A DNA stretch of 6,789 nt from Alloprevotella sp. (GCA_015259235.1 JABZGM010000113.1:1-6789); one strand, 5' to 3'. Shown: positions 1 to 5,792, counted from the stretch's first letter. Made by a program: numbers and translations. Notes: generated by a model from the letters alone, not told the origin.

Positions 1-1603
1 CCGCATCGAGGGGCATGGGGGTGAAATAGGAAATAAACTTGCGCAGGCGATAGGCTTCGGAATATTCCTCGGCACTTTCGGGCACCATCTCGAGGAGGGG
101 CAGGGCTTGGGCGCGGAGAGCAGCAAGTTCGTAGATGAGGGCAGTGTTGAACATCGTGTCGGCTTGTTCCTGGAAGGGGAAAATCCATTTTTCTTCGCCT
201 GCGGTGACGGATGCGCAACGACGGATGACCTCTTGGGGATGATAGCCACGATATTTGTAGTCGCGGCAGATGCGGCGGAGCAATCGGCTATCGCTCGTGG
301 GGATGTAGTTGTGGTCGTCGAGCATGATGGTGGTAAGTGCCGAAGCATAGATTTTATATTTTGCTGCGGCAGGGATTTTCTCACTCATGCGAGGGTTGAG
401 GGCGTGGTTGCCTTCGAGGATGAGAATGGTCTCAGGCTGTAGGCGCAGTAATTTGCCACTAGGACGACTCTTGCCAGAGGGGAAGTCGAAAACGGGGAGT
501 TCTACTTCGTGACCCGCTAGGAGTTGCGACATTTGGTTGTTGAAGAGGGGGAGATCTACTGCTTCGATAGTCTCAAAGTCGTAATCTCCATTTTCATCGA
601 GGGGAGTGGCTTCGCGATCCACAAAATAGTTGTCGAGCGAGATGCTCACAGGGCGTTTGCCGCAGGCACGGAGCTGCACCGACAAGCGTTTGCTGAAGGT
701 GGTTTTGCCCGAAGACGAAGGACCAGCGATGAGTACCACTTTGATGTGGTCGTGGGTGGCGATGTGGTCGGCAATCTTTGCGATTTGCTTTTCCTGCAAG
801 GCTTCTGCCACATTGACCAAATCGTTGGTAGCCCCAGCGCGAATAGCCTTGTTGAGTTCGCCAACTGTGGTGCAACCGAGGATGGTTTGCCGATTGTGCT
901 GCTCTTGGAAGACATCGAACATCTTACTTTGTTCGGTCATGGGGCGCAGTTGTTCGGGTTGTTTGGGATCGGGCACGCGAATGAGGAGACCTTCGCCATA
1001 GGTGACGAGGTCAAATAGATTCAGTTGTCCTGTGCGGAGGAGCAGTGCGCTGTAGAAATAGTCGACTGTGTCGTCGAGGATGTAGTAGTGGGTGTAGAGG
1101 TCGCCCAGGCTTTCGAGGAGTTGCACCTTGCGAGTGAGCCCTTGACTGCGAAATACTTCTATCGCCTCGGTGGTGTGTGCGGTGACGCGGCGGAAAGGGA
1201 TGTCTGCATCCACGATTTCTGCCATGCGCTGACGCAGTTGCGCAGCCACTTCAGGGGTTACCCCACCTTCCACCTTGAGGTGGCAATAGTAGCCGCCTGC
1301 CACGGGGGTGCCAATGCGGAGGTTGGAACCAGGGAAGAGGTCGCGTGTGGCTTTGTAGAGCACGAAAAAGAGGCTTCGTGTGTAGGTGCGCAAACCCGAG
1401 AGAGAGGTGAGGTTGAGAAATTCGAGGTCGCGCGAATCGTTGATGGTGTAGTGCAATCCTTCCACACGGTTGTTGACTTTGCAACTGGTGACGCAGCAGT
1501 TTTCTTGCAGACCGATGAGAGGATATATTTCTTCGAGTGTCGCTCCCTTGGGGACTTCGTGGTACTGTCCCGTGTTTTTGCAGAAGATTTTAATGAGTTT
1601 CAT
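1..1603 (-). CDS. TGS-domain nucleoside (uridine-type) kinase, 3' end cut by window edge
   Basis: Reading the minus strand from ATG at 1603-1601 gives 534 uninterrupted codons to the window edge, so the C-terminus is missing; from memory the family is about 550 aa, so little is lost. The N-terminus (about 1-65, MKLIKIFCKNTGQYHEV...) resembles a TGS domain. About residues 70-230 resemble the threonyl-tRNA-synthetase-like accessory region of this fusion family. The kinase domain follows: Walker A GPSSSGKTT at 294-302 (Lys300), the SLDNYF motif with the likely catalytic Asp324, and ILILEGNHALN around Glu397, the Walker-B-like strand of uridine kinase/phosphoribulokinase proteins. The expected reaction is ATP-dependent phosphorylation of a nucleoside in cytoplasmic salvage; substrate specificity is inferred, not shown. 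The start is fixed because an in-frame stop lies 22-24 nt upstream with no ATG between. No Shine-Dalgarno or promoter is visible; the leader is a heptad repeat array. Confidence 0.9.
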   Translation of the reverse strand, partial: MKLIKIFCKNTGQYHEVPKGATLEEIYPLIGLQENCCVTSCKVNNRVEGLHYTINDSRDLEFLNLTSLSGLRTYTRSLFFVLYKATRDLFPGSNLRIGTPVAGGYYCHLKVEGGVTPEVAAQLRQRMAEIVDADIPFRRVTAHTTEAIEVFRSQGLTRKVQLLESLGDLYTHYYILDDTVDYFYSALLLRTGQLNLFDLVTYGEGLLIRVPDPKQPEQLRPMTEQSKMFDVFQEQHNRQTILGCTTVGELNKAIRAGATNDLVNVAEALQEKQIAKIADHIATHDHIKVVLIAGPSSSGKTTFSKRLSVQLRACGKRPVSISLDNYFVDREATPLDENGDYDFETIEAVDLPLFNNQMSQLLAGHEVELPVFDFPSGKSRPSGKLLRLQPETILILEGNHALNPRMSEKIPAAAKYKIYASALTTIMLDDHNYIPTSDSRLLRRICRDYKYRGYHPQEVIRRCASVTAGEEKWIFPFQEQADTMFNTALIYELAALRAQALPLLEMVPESAEEYSEAYRLRKFISYFTPMPLDA

Positions 1604-1606
1604 AAA

Positions 1607-1739
1607 GAGATGAGACGCTAGAGATTAGACGTTAGAGGCTAGAGATTAGACGTTAGACGCTAGAGATTAGACGTTAGACGCTAGAGATTAGGCGTTAGAC
1701 GCTAGAGATTAGGCGTTAGAAATTAGACGTTAGAGGTTA
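1607..1739 (-). repeat. 19-unit heptad tandem array in the kinase 5' leader
   Basis: Nineteen contiguous 7-bp units (133 bp) fit GAVRYTA on the plus strand, with minor variants such as the first unit GAGATGA. Units cycle mostly in the order GACGCTA, GAGATTA, GACGTTA, giving a 21-bp higher-order period. There are no spacers. The array stops 3 nt short of the kinase start codon, so the mRNA leader is a pyrimidine-rich series of UCUAAC/UCUAAU steps. All three plus-strand frames through the 21-bp period contain stops, so it is not coding. The unit length is prone to slippage. Confidence 0.93.
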
Positions 1740-1760
1740 GAGGGGTACCTCCTCTTTTTT
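1740..1760 (+). terminator. Possible plus-strand intrinsic terminator beside the heptad array
   Basis: Stem GAGGGG (1740-1745) pairs with CTCCTC (1749-1754) around a 3-nt loop, with one G-T pair, and is followed directly by six T (1755-1760). Read on the plus strand this has the form of an intrinsic terminator, but no plus-strand gene lies upstream. Any role would be in stopping antisense transcription out of the repeat array. The stem is short, so this is tentative. Confidence 0.35.
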
Positions 1761-1782
1761 AGAACCTCCGTCAATAAAAGAC

Positions 1783-1831
1783 ATTAGAAAGTAGTTCCCT
1801 CGTTGAATGAGTGAAGGAACTACTTTCTAAT
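1783..1831 (-). terminator. 16-bp perfect palindromic hairpin after the peptidase gene
   Basis: ATTAGAAAGTAGTTCC (1783-1798) is exactly complementary to 1816-1831. The 17-nt interior can add a short 5-bp helix (CTCGT with ATGAG). It begins 17 nt beyond the peptidase stop codon, where a terminator is expected. The downstream tail on the minus strand is only moderately U-rich (GTCTTTTATT), so termination may be imperfect. The symmetry would allow a hairpin from either strand. Confidence 0.7.
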
Positions 1832-1847
1832 AAGAGAGGATTAGCGT

Positions 1848-3254
1848 TTACTCTTCTCCCTTAAAGAGAGGATCCCATGCGGGAAGGAGTGTGGGCTTTT
1901 GTTCGAGGAGCTTGAGGGTAGCGGCAGGCACATATTTCTTCTGCACTACAAGGCGGAAGCTATATTCATCGAACCATTTGTCGGTCATCACCAAGTGACC
2001 TGCAACTCCTGTGGTGGGACCCCACGAGTTTTCCACCTTCCACTTCAAAGGCTTTCCATCTTTGTCCAAATCCACAGCACAGAGGGTCATGGCATGGCTA
2101 GAGGCAGAAGCATAAGTTTGGATGCGCTCTGCTTTGGTCATGGGGAAAGTGGTGTTGAAGAGGTTCTCATAGTCGAAGTTTTCCAGCGAAAGGATGCCCG
2201 TCTTGCGGTCGTAGAACTTGCCCACGTCGCACGAGTAGTACATGCGTGTGCTGTCCTTGATGCTGGCAATCGCCATTTGCTTGATTTCCTCCATGGGGAG
2301 ATTGAGGAAGGTCCAGTTGTGACCATCGTAAGTGTGGCGATCGAGGTCGATGGCATAGGTTTTGTGGTAGGGACGTGAGGGGTCGTTCATGAGCATCACA
2401 TAGTCGCTCACCAAGTTGAAACCTACAAAGCGGCGATAGAACTCTTGTGGAGTATAGGTGTCGGTGCTGATGGGCTTGCCTTGTGCATCGCGGAGAGTAT
2501 AGGTGAACTGCGTGGGAGGTTCGCCAAGGCATGCCACGAGGATGCGGTAGATGGTAGCGAGTTGTTCAGCCTTGCGCGCCTCGAGTTTTTTGCCACGTTC
2601 GCCAGCAGCATAGGCTTTGCGGAGAGCAAGACCATATTCTCGGAGCTTGAGGGCAATCACCTTTGCCATAGCACTGGTGTTGTTGGCATTGTAGCTCTCG
2701 GGCATCACCTCGGCAGGCACGACACCATATTTACTGATGACGTCTTGCACACCAGTGAAGGTGCCACCATCGCTGATGGGATTGCGGAACAACCAATCCA
2801 CAGTGAGATCGCTCATGGGCTTATTGGCCTTGTCGATGATAGACTGCAAGAAAAGATTGGACTTTTCGAGTTGGTCGTAGAAAGAGTTGTAGCTTTGTGA
2901 AAACTCGAAACGTCCCAACTTTTGCTCACGAATCATGTGCGAGCGCATCACGTTGAGACCAGTGAAGAGCCAGCATCGACCGCTAGACTGTTGGTCGGTG
3001 ATGCCCTTTGAAGGAGCTTCGTTGGAGAAATAGGTGTCGTTGGCTTGCGCCACGTTAGGACGTGCGGCGAGAGCTGCAACACCGGAGGTTATAAGTGCGT
3101 TTTGCAGGGCTTTGCTGGTTGGATTATTGGGCACGCTCTTGCGAAAGTTGCTGAGCATGTCGGGAGTGATGGCACCGCTTTGTGCAAAGTTGGGGAGCAC
3201 AGCAGCTGAGAAGCAAAGTGCAAGAGCTGCACGAGTGAGAAAATGATGTGACAT
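1848..3254 (-). CDS. pepC: Exported aminopeptidase C (C1B cysteine peptidase, bleomycin-hydrolase type)
   Basis: The 468-aa product matches the papain-like C1B family along its whole length. The catalytic set is visible: oxyanion Gln88 and nucleophile Cys94 in ITDQQSSGRCWLF, His387 in SSHAMTLCAVD, and Asn409 in KVENSWGP. Other family stretches are DWLFRNPISDGGTF (153-166) and the C-terminal arm LPAWDP (457-462). In bleomycin hydrolase that arm lies in the active-site cleft and makes the enzyme an aminopeptidase; here it continues as LFKGEE rather than the common MGALAE-like ending. Residues 1-25 form a signal peptide: MSHHFLTR, then a hydrophobic core, with likely cleavage near NFAQ-S. Location is therefore probably periplasmic, unlike the cytosolic firmicute and eukaryotic enzymes. 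LALC is a poor lipobox, so I do not call a lipoprotein. The expected role is trimming N-terminal residues from peptides. The gene stands alone between repeat arrays, and no consensus promoter is visible in the 162-nt gap upstream. Confidence 0.92.
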   Translation of the reverse strand: MSHHFLTRAALALCFSAAVLPNFAQSGAITPDMLSNFRKSVPNNPTSKALQNALITSGVAALAARPNVAQANDTYFSNEAPSKGITDQQSSGRCWLFTGLNVMRSHMIREQKLGRFEFSQSYNSFYDQLEKSNLFLQSIIDKANKPMSDLTVDWLFRNPISDGGTFTGVQDVISKYGVVPAEVMPESYNANNTSAMAKVIALKLREYGLALRKAYAAGERGKKLEARKAEQLATIYRILVACLGEPPTQFTYTLRDAQGKPISTDTYTPQEFYRRFVGFNLVSDYVMLMNDPSRPYHKTYAIDLDRHTYDGHNWTFLNLPMEEIKQMAIASIKDSTRMYYSCDVGKFYDRKTGILSLENFDYENLFNTTFPMTKAERIQTYASASSHAMTLCAVDLDKDGKPLKWKVENSWGPTTGVAGHLVMTDKWFDEYSFRLVVQKKYVPAATLKLLEQKPTLLPAWDPLFKGEE

Positions 3255-3280
3255 TATTGTGTGGTTTTTAGATTGCTGGG

Positions 3281-3361
3281 GCTAGAAGCTCTAGAGGAGC
3301 CAGGGAAACTAGAAGGACTAGATGAATTAGAAGAGCTAGAGAAGCTAGAAAAACCAGAGAA
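3281..3361. repeat. Nine-unit degenerate 9-bp tandem array upstream of the peptidase
   Basis: Nine consecutive in-phase 9-mers run on the plus strand: GCTAGAAGC, TCTAGAGGA, GCCAGGGAA, ACTAGAAGG, ACTAGATGA, ATTAGAAGA, GCTAGAGAA, GCTAGAAAA, ACCAGAGAA. The consensus is about RCTAGARRA. The array fills the space between the heptad array and the peptidase start (27 nt away) and must lie in or near its promoter or leader. It shares the CTAGA/TTAGA core with the 7-bp arrays but has a different period. Confidence 0.85.
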
Positions 3362-3370
3362 TGATTGGTC

Positions 3371-3415
3371 TAACGTCTAATCTCTCACGTCTAAATTCTA
3401 ACGTCTAATTTCTAA
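3371..3415. repeat. Second heptad array, inverted relative to the array at 1607-1739
   Basis: Six 7-bp units plus a partial one run on the plus strand as TAACGTC, TAATCTC, TCACGTC, TAAATTC, TAACGTC, TAATTTC, TAA. Their complements are members of the GAVRYTA family, so this array points the opposite way. Position 3397-3415 is the exact 19-bp reverse complement of 1716-1734, and 3368-3385 is the exact 18-bp reverse complement of 1662-1679. It starts one base beyond the epimerase stop codon. Confidence 0.88.
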
Positions 3416-3416
3416 T

Positions 3417-4466
3417 TCATATCCATCCTTCGGCTTTGTACCAAGCCACTGCTTCGGGAACACCGCGACTCAAGGTCCATTGTGGTGCGTAGCCCAAGTC
3501 TTGTTGGGCGGGGGTGATGTCGCAAATCCAGTTGCGTTGGCGCAAGAGTTGGAATTTGTCCATGTTGAGCGTCGACATCTTGCCAGTGCATTTAGAAATC
3601 CACGTGCTCACTTGGCACACAGCATGGAGAAACCACACAGGAGCTTTGATGTGAACCACCCATTTCACGCCCATCTCTTGTTGCAACAAGTCGCTGAAAG
3701 CGCGGCTGTCATAGACTTCTCCATCACTGAGAAAATAACTGCGACCACGCTCTCCGCGATGGAGCGCTAGGAAACAAGCGTCGACCAAGTCACGAACATA
3801 GATGAAGGTGAGGGCTTGTGGGGTGTAGCCCACTGCGAAATCGATGTGCTTCTTGATGCTATCTGCCATGAGGAAATAGTCTCTCTCACGAGGACCATAA
3901 ACTCCTGTGGGACGAAGGGTGACAAAGTCCAAACCTTCAAGGGTGGCAAGAGCACGCTCAGCATCGAGCTTGGAACGACCATAGGCAGTGTTGGGCTGAG
4001 GCGTGTCGGCATCGGTGATGGCTCGATAGCAATCTAGCCCTTGGGCAACGGTGCCATCAGCTTGGCGAATGGGATTTTCTGCCACAGCTCCCACTACAGA
4101 GAGGGAAGAAACGAAGACAAATCGTCCGTTGAGTAATTGCAAATCGAGCAATGTGCGCGCCAATCGGAGGGTGCCTTCGGTGTTGGTGCGACGGAATGCT
4201 GCTTCGTTGGGAGCTTTAGTGGCACCTGCTGCATGAATCACGTAGTCGAAAGCCCCATGCTCGGCAGCATGCTCGCTGAGTTGTTGTGTGAGCACAGCGT
4301 CATTGCCCAAATCAAGTTCGATGAAATGGATGCGTGGATCAGTGAGATACTCCTTGCTGCTCGTTTTGCGGAGCACTGCCCATGTGTCGAAACCTAATTC
4401 GAGTGCTTTTTCTACGAGGAAAGATCCTACAAAGCCTGAGGCTCCAGTGATGAGAATTTTAGACAT
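3417..4466 (-). CDS. NAD(P)-dependent epimerase/dehydratase (extended SDR)
   Basis: The 349-aa product opens with the Rossmann nucleotide-binding motif TGASGFVG (Gly8, Gly11, Gly14). Other extended-SDR landmarks follow: YVIHAAG (75-81), VFVSSLSVVG (117-126) with the catalytic-region serines at 120-121, the active-site YxxxK pair Tyr162/Lys166 in AYGRSK, and RPTGVYGP (185-192). The C-terminal half (about 220-349) would bind substrate. It includes a hydrophobic stretch at about 276-290 but no clear membrane anchor. It should act in the cytoplasm on a nucleotide sugar or a related keto/hydroxy substrate; nothing here fixes which, and no sugar-pathway genes flank it. The frame stays open up to an ATG at 4595, but I chose 4466 because the Rossmann strand starts there (MSKILITG) and the extra 43 codons lack family character and overlap the leader and promoter. 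A Bacteroides-type promoter lies about 127 nt upstream of the start. Confidence 0.9.
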   Translation of the reverse strand: MSKILITGASGFVGSFLVEKALELGFDTWAVLRKTSSKEYLTDPRIHFIELDLGNDAVLTQQLSEHAAEHGAFDYVIHAAGATKAPNEAAFRRTNTEGTLRLARTLLDLQLLNGRFVFVSSLSVVGAVAENPIRQADGTVAQGLDCYRAITDADTPQPNTAYGRSKLDAERALATLEGLDFVTLRPTGVYGPRERDYFLMADSIKKHIDFAVGYTPQALTFIYVRDLVDACFLALHRGERGRSYFLSDGEVYDSRAFSDLLQQEMGVKWVVHIKAPVWFLHAVCQVSTWISKCTGKMSTLNMDKFQLLRQRNWICDITPAQQDLGYAPQWTLSRGVPEAVAWYKAEGWI

Positions 4467-4514
4467 TGGCGAGAGTGGCTTGTAGCAAAAGTTATGTTTT
4501 GGGGAGGCTTTGCG

Positions 4515-4531
4515 CATCTCTTTCGGAGATG
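4515..4531 (-). promoter_or_regulatory. Small hairpin in the epimerase leader
   Basis: On the minus strand CATCTC and GAGATG form a 6-bp perfect stem around a CGAAA loop, inside the roughly 120-nt untranslated leader and 48 nt before the start codon. It may affect mRNA stability or translation. I recognise no riboswitch class. Confidence 0.3.
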
Positions 4532-4592
4532 ACTTCCCGTTTTGCTTGGTGCACCTGCGTAGGCTACAGTTGGCACGCAGTGGCATCATTGG

Positions 4593-4624
4593 CAAAGATA
4601 ATGATTTTCAGTGAAACGAGCAAG
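4593..4624 (-). promoter_or_regulatory. Bacteroides-type promoter of the epimerase gene
   Basis: On the minus strand the -7 box TATCTTTG (4600-4593) matches TAnnTTTG exactly. CTTG (4624-4621) is a 3-of-4 match to the -33 TTTG, with a 20-nt spacer, within the known 19-21 range. Transcription would begin near 4587, leaving a leader of about 120 nt. The tRNA terminator at 4671-4712 lies just upstream, so the epimerase probably has its own transcript. Confidence 0.72.
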
Positions 4625-4670
4625 GTCGTTTCGCGCTTCTGCGTGTGGTAGATAAGTCTGGTGGAAGGGT

Positions 4671-4712
4671 AAAAAAGAAAAGGCTTACTTTTCGATGTGA
4701 AAAGTAAGCCTT
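4671..4712 (-). terminator. Intrinsic terminator of the tRNA-Pro transcript
   Basis: Two perfectly complementary 14-bp arms (4680-4693 and 4699-4712, left arm AAGGCTTACTTTTC) enclose a 5-nt loop. On the minus strand the stem is followed by TTCTTTTTT, a good U tract. It starts 12 nt after the tRNA 3' end, which fixes both its strand and its client gene. Confidence 0.93.
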
Positions 4713-4724
4713 CAATTTCCTAAG

Positions 4725-4798
4725 TCGGGGTGACTGGACTCGAACCAGCGACCTCACGCCCCCCAGACGCGTACTCTAACCAACTGAGCTACACCCCG
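4725..4798 (-). tRNA. tRNA-Pro (anticodon GGG)
   Basis: The 74-nt minus-strand sequence folds into a full cloverleaf. The acceptor stem is CGGGGTG with CACCCCG (7 bp) and discriminator A. The D arm is GCTC/GAGT with loop AGTTGGTTA. The anticodon stem is CGCGT/GCGTG (two G-U pairs), with the 7-nt loop CTGGGGG giving T33 and anticodon GGG. The variable loop is AGGTC and the T arm is GCTGG/CCAGT with TTCGAGT. The CGGGGTG acceptor start is the usual proline-tRNA identity pattern. No CCA is encoded (CTT follows), so it must be added enzymatically. It decodes CCC and CCU. The T-stem closing G-T pair and two wobbles in the anticodon stem are slightly weak but do not suggest a pseudogene. Confidence 0.95.
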
Positions 4799-4811
4799 AT
4801 TTTTTGGAGGA

Positions 4812-4838
4812 GGCAAGGAGCATTTCTGCTTTCTTGCC
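4812..4838 (-). promoter_or_regulatory. Stable hairpin in the pre-tRNA-Pro leader
   Basis: On the minus strand GGCAAG pairs with CTTGCC (6 bp). After a small AA/C internal loop, AGCA pairs with TGCT, closed by a GAAA tetraloop. It lies between the predicted start site (about 4844) and the mature tRNA 5' end at 4798, near the extreme 5' end of the precursor. Its function is unknown; stability or processing of the precursor is a guess. Confidence 0.45.
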
Positions 4839-4849
4839 GTTTGCGTTTG

Positions 4850-4881
4850 CAAAATTACGACGAAAATTCGGAATCACCAAA
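4850..4881 (-). promoter_or_regulatory. Consensus Bacteroides-type promoter of tRNA-Pro
   Basis: On the minus strand the -33 box TTTG (4881-4878) and -7 box TAATTTTG (4857-4850) both match the Bacteroidota primary-sigma consensus exactly, with a 20-nt spacer. Predicted transcription starts about 4844, giving a precursor leader of roughly 46 nt. No other gene lies between this promoter and the terminator, so the tRNA is monocistronic. Confidence 0.85.
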
Positions 4882-5009
4882 TTTAGCGACATATTTTTGT
4901 GATATTTCATCATCTAAACCTTATACTTGATGCTAAAAAGCTATCAACCTGTCGCCTATACATCTTGTGGTTCCATCTTTTATCTTCATGTTTGCCACTC
5001 GACTTTGCC

Positions 5010-5792
5010 CTACCACTGCACGCGGTAAGTGAGTCCTGTGGTGACAAACATGGGGTGCAATCTCATACTTACCGTAGTGAAACCAGGGCGGAAGATGTTG
5101 GTGAAGACATAGCGTGCTTGGAGAAACACAGACCAATGCCCTGATACCTGCCAGTCTACACCCGTTTGCCAGCCGAAACCCCACCGCGCCATGTCGTTGC
5201 TAAAGTCGTAGGTGGGCGCTTCTTCGGGAGAAGAACCAAATTCTACCTTGCGACCCGTGGGGGTATCGACACGGATGTAGCCATCGGTCACCGAACCAGT
5301 GAAACTTCTGTCGAAATACCATTCCACCACAGGACCGGTGGAGAAGGTCCAGCGTGAGAGCGGTTGCCACTGCGCTTGAAGCGGCAAGGCAAAACCTTGT
5401 TGGGAAGCGCGGGTGTGATTGATGCCTGAGAAATAACCTTCGAGGGAATTGCCAGCTTGCACCACTTTCACCTCGTAGCCTTTGACACGTGCTTCGGTGC
5501 GCATGCCGCGGTCGAAATAGTGAACGCCCACTGCAGTGCGCCATTTTGGGGAAAGTCGATGCGAAAGGTCAAAGCCCCAGCTCAGTCCGTCGGTGGGATG
5601 GAAACGCTGTATCTCGCGAATTTCTGCTGGAAAAGGCATAGGAGTCATGCCTCCGATGGTGTATCCGAGATGTGGTGTGAGTTGCCAAGTTGAGGCGGGT
5701 GTTGAGGAATCAGTGCTCTCGGCATGAACCGTAGTGGCTGTGACGAATGTCAGCCCCAAACAGAGCAGACTCCCGATATAATGGTGTGACAT
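5010..5792 (-). CDS. Outer-membrane beta-barrel protein (porin-like), linked to a PCMD protein
   Basis: The 260-aa product has a signal peptide (1-24, ending TTVHA before E25). The rest consists of alternating polar/hydrophobic segments consistent with a small transmembrane barrel: WQLTPHLGYT (36-45), LSWGFDLSH (70-78), WRTAVGVHYF (84-93), GFALPLQAQW (133-142), WTFSTGPVVEW (148-158), GFGWQTGVDW (205-214), SVFLQARYVF (221-230) and a last strand ending in Trp260. A C-terminal aromatic residue is typical of barrels inserted by the BAM machinery. Stretches such as PMPFPAEIR (51-59), LEGYFSG (117-123), DGYIRVDTPTG (170-180) and TYDFSNDM (194-201) resemble a Bacteroidales barrel family I recognise, though its function is not known to me. 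The gene lies 118 nt after the PCMD gene on the same strand. That gap has only a weak promoter-like box (TATCTTTC, 5833-5826, no -33), so co-transcription is plausible. No convincing terminator follows. Confidence 0.85.
   Translation of the reverse strand: MSHHYIGSLLCLGLTFVTATTVHAESTDSSTPASTWQLTPHLGYTIGGMTPMPFPAEIREIQRFHPTDGLSWGFDLSHRLSPKWRTAVGVHYFDRGMRTEARVKGYEVKVVQAGNSLEGYFSGINHTRASQQGFALPLQAQWQPLSRWTFSTGPVVEWYFDRSFTGSVTDGYIRVDTPTGRKVEFGSSPEEAPTYDFSNDMARWGFGWQTGVDWQVSGHWSVFLQARYVFTNIFRPGFTTVSMRLHPMFVTTGLTYRVQW

Noticed and set aside
107..1621. Plus-strand open frames (107-442, 524-1018, 1025-1621) opposite the kinase
   Set aside because: They are antisense shadows of a clearly conserved kinase reading frame and show no domain character of their own.
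1607..1739. CRISPR array or integron attachment sites
   Set aside because: Units are contiguous with no unique spacers, and there is no recombination-site secondary structure or cas/integrase gene.
1748..1753. AGGAGG on the minus strand as a Shine-Dalgarno
   Set aside because: No start codon follows at a usable distance; the kinase ATG is about 145 nt away.
1899..2900. Plus-strand open frames (1899-2378, 2445-2900) opposite the peptidase
   Set aside because: They overlap a full-length peptidase with all catalytic residues in the other strand; no recognisable protein motifs.
3261..3380. Small plus-strand Leu-Glu-X repeat peptide and the minus-strand serine-rich frame ending at the peptidase start
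   Set aside because: Neither has an ATG or a ribosome-binding site; openness follows from the 9-bp period avoiding stops in those frames.
4467..4595. N-terminal extension of the epimerase to an upstream ATG
   Set aside because: The Rossmann strand starts at Met 4466, the extra 43 residues are unlike the family, and the extension reaches the -7 box of the predicted promoter.
4730..4930. Plus-strand frame starting MTGLEPATSRPP
   Set aside because: This is the well-known spurious translation of the antisense strand of a tRNA gene.
4929..4945. GATAGC-TTTTT-AGCATC as a terminator for the barrel gene
   Set aside because: The stem is only 6 bp with a bulge and lies about 65 nt after the stop, with no proper U tail after it.
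4933..5184. Minus-strand frame overlapping the end of the barrel gene
   Set aside because: It is a shifted-frame reading of the barrel coding sequence with no motif or ribosome-binding signal.
3240..5792. Shared MSHH start of the peptidase and barrel proteins as evidence of a common leader or duplication
   Set aside because: Similarity stops after about 12 nt and the remaining signal peptides differ; chance is sufficient.
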